This document shows, piece after piece, positions 13,792 to 17,846 of a stretch of 17,846 bases of DNA. The notes beneath the pieces were generated by a model. That model worked only from the letters and a program-made list of their open reading frames with translations, ran no database searches and was not told the DNA's origin. This DNA comes from a bacterium. GTDB lineage: Bacteria; UBP18; UBA7526. A program made the translations under genes and the position numbers. The stretch spans positions 1-17,846 of the forward strand of contig DRGV01000014.1 in the NCBI GenBank assembly GCA_011049955.1. Direction: 5' to 3'. Numbering within the stretch: position 1 is the first letter of the stretch; each line of letters begins with the position of its first letter.

Positions 13792-14820
13792 ATGGTTAAG
13801 CCGATAATTGGGATTACTATGGGGGATGCAGCAGCGATTGGCCCAGAGATTATTGTAAAGGCCCTGAGCAAGAAAGAAATTTATAAGATCTCTTCCCCTT
13901 TAGTCATTGGAGACAAGGAAGTGTTAAGTACAGAGTGCAAAATGCAAAATGCAAAATGCAAAATGCAAAGTGCAAAATTAAAACTTAATTCTATTAGCAG
14001 GATAGAAGAGGCGAGATTTAAATTTGGGACCATTGACTTAATAGATTTAAAAAATATCAGGATTGGGAGACTCAAAGTAGGAAAGGTTAATAAAATGGCT
14101 GCAAGGGCAGCAGTGGAATATATAGAAAAGGCAGTTTCTCTGGCAAGAAAGGGAGAGATTAATGCTATAGTTACTGCACCTATAAATAAAAGGGGTCTGC
14201 ATGAAGCGGGGTTTAAGTTTTCTGGTCATACAGAACTCTTAGCCCATCTGACCAAGACAAAGAATTATGCCATGATGCTTGTGGGCGGTCCTTTAAAAGT
14301 AGTCTTGGTAACTACCCATCTACCTCTAAACGAGGTAAGCTGTTCCTTAAATAAAGAGAAGATCTATCAGACTATAAGATTAACCTGGAATAATATGAAA
14401 TATTTTGGGGTTAAAAAGCCGAGGATTGGAGTGGCAGGTTTAAACCCCCATACAGGAGAGGAAGGGCTGTTCGGCAAAGAGGAGAAAAAGTTTATTATCC
14501 CGGCAGTGAAAAAGGCAAAGAAGAAGGGGATAAGGACAGAAGGGCCCATCTCGCCGGACACTATCTTCCACCGTGCCCTGAAAGGCGAGTTCGACTGCGT
14601 GATATGTATGTATCACGATCAGGGATTAATCCCATTGAAGATGCTCGCCTTTGATAGGGGAGTAAATATAACTTTAGGACTTCCTATTACCCGAACCTCT
14701 GTTGACCATGGAACAGCCTATGAGATTGCAGGAAAAGGAGTTGCCAGCCCCCAGAGCCTGATAGAAACCATAAAATTGGCTGCCAAGTTAGCCAAAGCAA
14801 AAAGTAAAACAGTCGGTTAG
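13792..14820 (+). CDS. pdxA: 4-hydroxythreonine-4-phosphate dehydrogenase PdxA
   Basis: PdxA oxidises 4-phosphohydroxy-L-threonine in the DXP-dependent pyridoxal phosphate pathway. GHTELLAHLT, MYHDQGLIPLKMLAFDRGVNITLGLPITRTS and DHGTAYEIAGKG are textbook family segments with the metal-binding histidines. The start reads ITMGDAAAIGPEI, where the usual form is MGDP(A/S)GIGPEI, an uncommon double change. Residues 47-65 are encoded by six heptamer repeats plus flanks and appear to be an in-frame insertion in a region where homologues are short. The ribosome binding site GAGGAG lies about 10 nt before ATG 13792. The last codons and the TAG stop run straight into a GGTTAGTAGTTAG octamer-like repeat. 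It sits between surA and rsmA as in E. coli. Confidence 0.95.
   Translation: MVKPIIGITMGDAAAIGPEIIVKALSKKEIYKISSPLVIGDKEVLSTECKMQNAKCKMQSAKLKLNSISRIEEARFKFGTIDLIDLKNIRIGRLKVGKVNKMAARAAVEYIEKAVSLARKGEINAIVTAPINKRGLHEAGFKFSGHTELLAHLTKTKNYAMMLVGGPLKVVLVTTHLPLNEVSCSLNKEKIYQTIRLTWNNMKYFGVKKPRIGVAGLNPHTGEEGLFGKEEKKFIIPAVKKAKKKGIRTEGPISPDTIFHRALKGEFDCVICMYHDQGLIPLKMLAFDRGVNITLGLPITRTSVDHGTAYEIAGKGVASPQSLIETIKLAAKLAKAKSKTVG
13936..13977 (+). repeat. heptamer tandem repeat inside pdxA
   Basis: Six units of TGCAAAA (one TGCAAAG) run without interruption. Three units make 21 bp, so the translation repeats every seven residues (KMQNAKC, KMQSAKL). Confidence 0.93.
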
Positions 14821-14930
14821 TAGTTAGGACGGCAACTTCGTTGCCTATAGTAGTTAGTAAAATTTTCCAACTAACAACTAAAGCGAACGAAGTGAGCGTG
14901 CTAACCAACTAACAAACTAACATACCTTGA
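14815..14930. repeat. octamer-type repeats in the pdxA-rsmA gap
   Basis: GGTTAGTAGTTAG (from 14815) includes the pdxA stop. GGCAAC-TTC-GTTGCC (14831-14845) is a hairpin. CTAACCAA, CTAACAAA and CTAACATA (14901-14924) are three octamers in the opposite sense. An AGCGAACGAAGTGAGCG unit (14882-14898) lies between. The complementary senses on the two sides could fold the whole gap into one large stem. Confidence 0.75.
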
Positions 14931-14942
14931 GCGTTAGCGAGG
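14929..14942 (+). promoter_or_regulatory. palindromic repeat unit serving as rsmA ribosome binding site
   Basis: GAGCGTTAGCGAGG is a dispersed repeat-type motif (GCGTTAGC is self-complementary at its ends). Its 3' GAGG lies 4 nt before the rsmA ATG and is the only candidate Shine-Dalgarno sequence. A sister motif precedes the glycerate kinase start (16464-16477). Confidence 0.55.
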
Positions 14943-14946
14943 AAAG

Positions 14947-15867
14947 ATGACTTTGCCTAAAATAACTAAGGAATTCCTGAGAAAGCATAACATAAGGATA
15001 AAGAAGAGGCTGGGGCAGAATTTTCTCATTGATGAGGGAATACTAAATAGGATAGTAGAAATAGCCGATCTTGGTAAAGATGATATTGTCATTGAAATCG
15101 GGCCGGGAATGGGAACCCTGACAAAGAAATTGGCAGAAAAAGCTAAGAAAATCCTGGCTATAGAAATTGACGAGAATCTGGTTAAACTTCTAAGGGAGAC
15201 TTTAGTACCCTTTAAAAATGTAGAAATCATTCACGCCGACATTCTTAAGATAAATCTCAAGAAATTGGTTACCCAGTTACCCAGTTACCCAGTTACCCAG
15301 TTTAAAACTGGCAAACTGACAGACTGGCGAACTGGCAAACTGGCAAACAAAGTCAAGGTGGTGGCCAACCTCCCTTACTACATCACTACTCCTATCATTA
15401 TCCATCTTTTGAAGGCAAGAAAGACCCTGTCTAATATTGTGATCATGGTTCAGAAGGAAGTGGGGAGAAGGATGGTGGCCAAACCACGCACTAAGGATTA
15501 TGGGGCCCTGTCTCTATTGATTCAGTATTATACCAAACCCCAGATTGCAATTAAGGTTCCCAGGAGCGCTTTCCTTCCTGAGCCAGAGGTTGACTCCTGT
15601 GTAGTGGATTTAGAGATCCGGGAGAAGCCAGCAGTTAAGGCCAAGGATGAGGAGTTATTCTTTAAGGTGGTGAGAGCCGCCTTTGAACAAAGAAGGAAAG
15701 CACTAAAGAATGCCCTCAGTCAGACGAGGGATTTAAGATTGGACAAGAAAAAGGTTTTAAAGATCTTAGAGAAAGCGGATATCAAACCATTGAGAAGGGG
15801 GGAGACCCTGAGCCTAGAAGAGTTTGCAAGGTTAAGCAACTTGATTGCCAAGAAGGATGTTGGTTAG
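14947..15867 (+). CDS. rsmA: 16S rRNA dimethyladenosine transferase RsmA (KsgA)
   Basis: RsmA dimethylates two adjacent adenosines in helix 45 of 16S rRNA late in 30S assembly. LGQNFLID (22-29), the SAM-binding EIGPGMGTLT (50-59), the acidic loop EID (73-75), HADIL (96-100) and the catalytic NLPYY (141-145) are intact. Homologues pass from HADIL to VVANLPYY within roughly a dozen residues. Here residues 108-135 are an added segment encoded by two octamer arrays (15268-15346), which explains 306 residues against 273 in E. coli. The final DVG and the TAG stop are already part of the downstream GTTGGTTA array. The start context GGAAAGATGACTTT (14941-14954) is repeated exactly at 16055-16068 at the start of the four-helix-bundle gene. 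Confidence 0.95.
   Translation: MTLPKITKEFLRKHNIRIKKRLGQNFLIDEGILNRIVEIADLGKDDIVIEIGPGMGTLTKKLAEKAKKILAIEIDENLVKLLRETLVPFKNVEIIHADILKINLKKLVTQLPSYPVTQFKTGKLTDWRTGKLANKVKVVANLPYYITTPIIIHLLKARKTLSNIVIMVQKEVGRRMVAKPRTKDYGALSLLIQYYTKPQIAIKVPRSAFLPEPEVDSCVVDLEIREKPAVKAKDEELFFKVVRAAFEQRRKALKNALSQTRDLRLDKKKVLKILEKADIKPLRRGETLSLEEFARLSNLIAKKDVG
15268..15346 (+). repeat. two opposed octamer arrays inside rsmA
   Basis: Four perfect copies of GTTACCCA (15268-15299) are followed by five copies of ACTGGCAA with minor changes (15307-15346). The two arrays are partly complementary and meet at the palindrome CCAGTTT-A-AAACTGG (15297-15311). Translated in frame as VTQLPSYPVTQF then TGKLTDWRTGKLANK. Confidence 0.93.
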
Positions 15868-16050
15868 TTGGTTAGTTGGATAGTTGGATAGTTGGATAGT
15901 TGGATGGTTGGATAGTTGGATAGTTGGATAGTTGGATAGTTGGATAGTTGGATAGTTGGATGGTTGGATAGTTGGATGGTTGGATAGTTGGATGGTTGGA
16001 TAGTTGGATAGTTGGATAGTTGGATAGTTGGATGGTTGGATAGTTGGATA
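15859..16050 (+). repeat. 24-unit octamer array between rsmA and the four-helix-bundle gene
   Basis: Exactly 24 contiguous 8-bp units in perfect phase: two GTTGGTTA, then seventeen GTTGGATA and five GTTGGATG in mixed order. The first units contain the last codons and the TAG stop of rsmA. The array ends directly at GGAGGG, the ribosome binding site of the next gene. Unit number is likely to vary between strains, as in other short tandem repeats. Confidence 0.97.
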
Positions 16051-16060
16051 GGAGGGAAAG

Positions 16061-16453
16061 ATGACTTTTAAAGATACAGAAGAGCTAAGGATATTAACGG
16101 AAGCAGAAGAGATTTGTGACGAGATCTGGGATGAGGTTATAGGATGGGATTACTTTGTCAGGGATACGGTGGGAAAGCAACTAGTGAAAGCAGCAGATTC
16201 TATAGGAAGTAATATTGCCGAAAGTCAAGGTAGATTTCATCCCAGTGACGTGATTAACTTCCTTTATTATGCTCGTGGTTCTCTTAAAGAAACAAGTTTT
16301 TGGTTGAGAAGAGTTAAGAGAAGAAAATTAATGTCAGAAGCAAAATGTAATCAGATTATGGAGAGAATAACTAATCTGGCACCACAATTAAATGCTTTCA
16401 TCCAATCTCAAAGAAAGCGGAAGTCCCAACAAACTAACAAACCAACAAACTAA
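16061..16453 (+). CDS. four-helix-bundle protein (S23/23S-intervening-sequence family)
   Basis: The 130-residue protein matches the S23/four-helix-bundle family (TIGR02436-like): LTEAEEICDEIWDEVIGWDYFVRDTVGKQLVKAADSIGSNIAESQGRF, then FLYYARGSLKETSFWLRRVKRRKLM. The hallmark is the (A/S)xSIxxNIAEGxGR-type motif, here ADSIGSNIAESQGRF at about 47-61. Family members were first found in 23S rRNA intervening sequences; their molecular role is unknown, and many stand alone in intergenic regions. This one sits between rsmA and a kinase gene, after a 24-unit octamer array and before oppositely oriented octamers that encode its last residues (TNKPTN) and TAA stop. ATG 16061 has a clear GGAGG 5 nt upstream. 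Its setting between unrelated housekeeping genes suggests a moved-in cassette. Confidence 0.9.
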   Translation: MTFKDTEELRILTEAEEICDEIWDEVIGWDYFVRDTVGKQLVKAADSIGSNIAESQGRFHPSDVINFLYYARGSLKETSFWLRRVKRRKLMSEAKCNQIMERITNLAPQLNAFIQSQRKRKSQQTNKPTN

Positions 16454-16457
16454 CAAA
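16430..16457 (+). repeat. reverse-sense octamers at the end of the four-helix-bundle gene
   Basis: CAAACTAA (16430-16437), CAAACCAA (16438-16445), CAAACTAA (16446-16453) and a partial fourth unit. Read on the other strand they are TTAGTTTG/TTGGTTTG, one base from the GTTGGTTA class, so the gene has inverted octamer flanks. The TAA stop is the end of the third unit. Confidence 0.88.
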
Positions 16458-16463
16458 CTGTCC

Positions 16464-16477
16464 GAGCGGAGCGAGAG
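16464..16477 (+). promoter_or_regulatory. GAGCGGAGCGAGAG unit serving as glxK ribosome binding site
   Basis: This motif is close to the GAGCGTTAGCGAGG before rsmA and directly abuts ATG 16478. Its purine-rich GCGAGAG is the only ribosome binding candidate for the kinase gene. Confidence 0.45.
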
Positions 16478-17614
16478 ATGAAAATCGTTATTGCTCCTGA
16501 TTCATTTAAGGGGAATCTGAGTGCTTTAGAAGTGGCAAATCTAATAGAGAGGGGGATAAGAAGGGTTTATTCCAGGGCGAAGATTATTAAGGTTCCTATG
16601 GCTGATGGTGGGGAAGGGACGGTAAGGTCTTTAGTTGATGCTACCAAAGGAAGAATAATAAGAAAAGAAGTGACCGGGCCATTGGAAAAGAGAGTTAAAG
16701 CCTTTTATGGAATCTTAGGAGACAAAAAGACGGCAGTAATTGAGATGGCCTCTGCCTCTGGTCTTCCCCTGGTTCCCAAAAAGAAGAGGAATCCTTTATT
16801 GACTACTACCTATGGAACAGGTGAGTTAATAAAAGCCGCTCTGGATAAAGGATGCAGAAAGATTATCGTGGGCATTGGGGGAAGCGCCACAGTAGATGGC
16901 GGAGCAGGGATGGCCCAGGCCTTAGGAGCAAGACTATGGGATAAGAAGGGAAGAGAGATCGGTTTTGGTGGCGGAACATTGGGAAATTTAGAGAGAATCG
17001 ATGTTTCTAAGTTGGATGAGCGGATCAAGAAGACAGAAATATTAGTAGCCTCTGATGTTGACAATCCCTTGATTGGATCGAAGGGAGCGGCCAGGGTCTA
17101 TGCCCCACAGAAGGGGGCTACTCCATCCATGGTCCAGAGATTAGAGAAGAATCTAAAGAAATATGCTTCAATTATCAAGAGGGATTTGAAGAAAGATATT
17201 AAAGATATCCCAGGAACAGGAGCAGCCGGAGGATTAGGAGCAGGATTAATTGCTTTTTTGAATGCTAAAATAAGATTAGGAGTTGATATCGTCATTGAGT
17301 CCGTGGGGTTAGAAAAACACTTAAAGGATGCTGACTTGGTCATCACTGGGGAAGGAAAGATGGACTCCCAGACAATATATGGAAAGACACCTATTGGAGT
17401 AGCAAGATTGGCCAAGAGATATAATATACCGGTAGTAGCCATTGTAGGCGAAATAGGCGAGGATGCCGAAGTAGTCTATAAGCATGGAATAGATGGCATA
17501 ATGACCACCACTTCTTATCCCATGACCAGAACTCAGGCAATAAAGAAATCCTCTCAACTTATCCCCGATGCTTCAGAGCAACTGATAAGGCTAATCAAAA
17601 TTAAGATAGATTAG
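16478..17614 (+). CDS. glxK: glycerate 2-kinase (GlxK/GarK family)
   Basis: This family phosphorylates D-glycerate with ATP to 2-phosphoglycerate, feeding lower glycolysis or serine metabolism. At 378 residues it has the normal length. Family segments in order are APDSFKGNLSA (6-16), PMADGGEGTVRSLVDATKG (40-58), TYGTGELIKAALDKGCRKIIVGIGGSATVDGGAGM (about 110-144), ASDVDNPLIGSKGAARVYAPQKGA, GTGAAGGLGAGL and VITGEGKMDSQTIYGKTP. No domain is missing and no repeat insertion is visible, unlike several neighbours. ATG 16478 begins the conserved MKIVIAPDSFKG. It is preceded by a GAGCGGAGCGAGAG repeat unit and followed by a hairpin shared with a convergent gene. No other glycerate pathway gene lies here. 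Confidence 0.95.
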   Translation: MKIVIAPDSFKGNLSALEVANLIERGIRRVYSRAKIIKVPMADGGEGTVRSLVDATKGRIIRKEVTGPLEKRVKAFYGILGDKKTAVIEMASASGLPLVPKKKRNPLLTTTYGTGELIKAALDKGCRKIIVGIGGSATVDGGAGMAQALGARLWDKKGREIGFGGGTLGNLERIDVSKLDERIKKTEILVASDVDNPLIGSKGAARVYAPQKGATPSMVQRLEKNLKKYASIIKRDLKKDIKDIPGTGAAGGLGAGLIAFLNAKIRLGVDIVIESVGLEKHLKDADLVITGEGKMDSQTIYGKTPIGVARLAKRYNIPVVAIVGEIGEDAEVVYKHGIDGIMTTTSYPMTRTQAIKKSSQLIPDASEQLIRLIKIKID

Positions 17615-17639
17615 AAGTTTAGAGCAAGATATAAAGAAA

Positions 17640-17659
17640 AAGCGCCCTTTTGGGCGCTT
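17640..17659. terminator. hairpin terminator between convergent genes
   Basis: AAGCGCCC (17640-17647), loop TTTT, GGGCGCTT (17652-17659). On the minus strand the stem is followed by TTTTCTTTA, a good T-tract, so it ends the minus-strand TPR gene well. On the plus strand the following AAATTATCT is poorer, so it may end glxK less efficiently. Confidence 0.85.
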
Positions 17660-17684
17660 AAATTATCTGAGCAAGTTTTAAATT

Positions 17685-17846
17685 CTACTTCAATCTTCGG
17701 CAGGCTTCTGTTGCCTTCTGGCCCCACTCTCCGTATCTATCTTTCTTCATTATCTCTTCTAATTTAGCAATCGCCTTATTTCTTTCTCCCTTTCTCTCAT
17801 AGGAAAGAGCAAGATAGTAGTGGGCCTCTACTAAGTTGGGATTGAT
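17685..17846 (-). CDS. TPR-repeat protein, C-terminal fragment
   Basis: On the minus strand an open frame enters from the right edge and ends with a stop at 17685-17687. The visible 53 residues begin INPNLVEAHYYLALSYERKGERNK and end CRRLK. The spacing of N-P-N-L-x-E-A-x-x-x-L-A-x-x-Y-x-x-x-G-x-x-x-x-A matches a tetratricopeptide repeat unit, followed by a capping helix (EEIMKKDRYGEWGQKATEACRRL). TPR proteins are scaffolds, so no specific role can be given from this end alone. It converges on glxK and uses the hairpin at 17640-17659. Confidence 0.85.
   Translation of the reverse strand: MNPNLVEAHYYLALSYERKGERNKAIAKLEEIMKKDRYGEWGQKATEACRRLK

Noticed and set aside
15859..16050. Coding repeat protein in the octamer array
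   Set aside because: With an 8-bp unit every forward frame meets TAG within 24 bp, so it cannot be translated.
16061..16453. 23S rRNA intervening sequence
   Set aside because: The protein family fits, but no rRNA sequence surrounds it; the neighbours are rsmA and glxK.

Overview
The window most likely comes from an uncultured Gram-negative-type (diderm) bacterium. It encodes a lipoprotein diacylglyceryl transferase, two exported SurA/PrsA-type chaperones and a CcmH-like exported protein. It is AT-leaning, uses AGA/AGG arginine codons heavily in the right two thirds, and carries a dense load of short palindromic and octamer repeats of the sort I associate with candidate-phylum genomes such as Omnitrophota. 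That lineage guess is inference. No rRNA, tRNA, CRISPR, phage or transposase gene was found.

Left part (1-6083): a 42-bp tandem array and a nested inverted repeat, then an ICMT-family membrane methyltransferase, a geranylgeranyl-reductase-like flavoprotein, a 475-bp gene-poor stretch packed with hairpins, lgt overlapping a cysteine-rich protein with four CcmH-like repeats, and an exported SagB-type nitroreductase bracketed by two copies of a MITE-like element (termini ACCCCGTT/AACGGGGT). Middle (6084-11394): mnmA overlapping nadA, a clear intrinsic terminator, then mfd behind a plausible sigma-70-type promoter. Right (11395-17846): a PpiC-type lipoprotein, a SurA-like protein, pdxA and rsmA (the surA-pdxA-rsmA order is also seen in E. 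coli), a four-helix-bundle S23-type gene set inside octamer arrays, glycerate 2-kinase, a hairpin terminator between convergent genes, and on the minus strand the C-terminus of a TPR protein running off the window.

The most striking signal is the repeats rather than any one gene. At least five conserved genes (the FAD oxidoreductase, mnmA, mfd, pdxA, rsmA) contain hairpin-forming or tandem-repeat DNA, in frame, at places where the protein families normally have short loops. The closest known parallel is the Rickettsia palindromic elements. One hairpin family keeps a fixed 13-nt loop core (GCAAGCGAAGCGC) at six sites while its flanking stems change in a compensatory way. A second family of 8-bp repeats supplies or abuts the stop codons of three consecutive genes (pdxA, rsmA, four-helix-bundle). 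Together these suggest one or more undescribed repeat-propagation systems whose mobilising enzyme lies outside this window.
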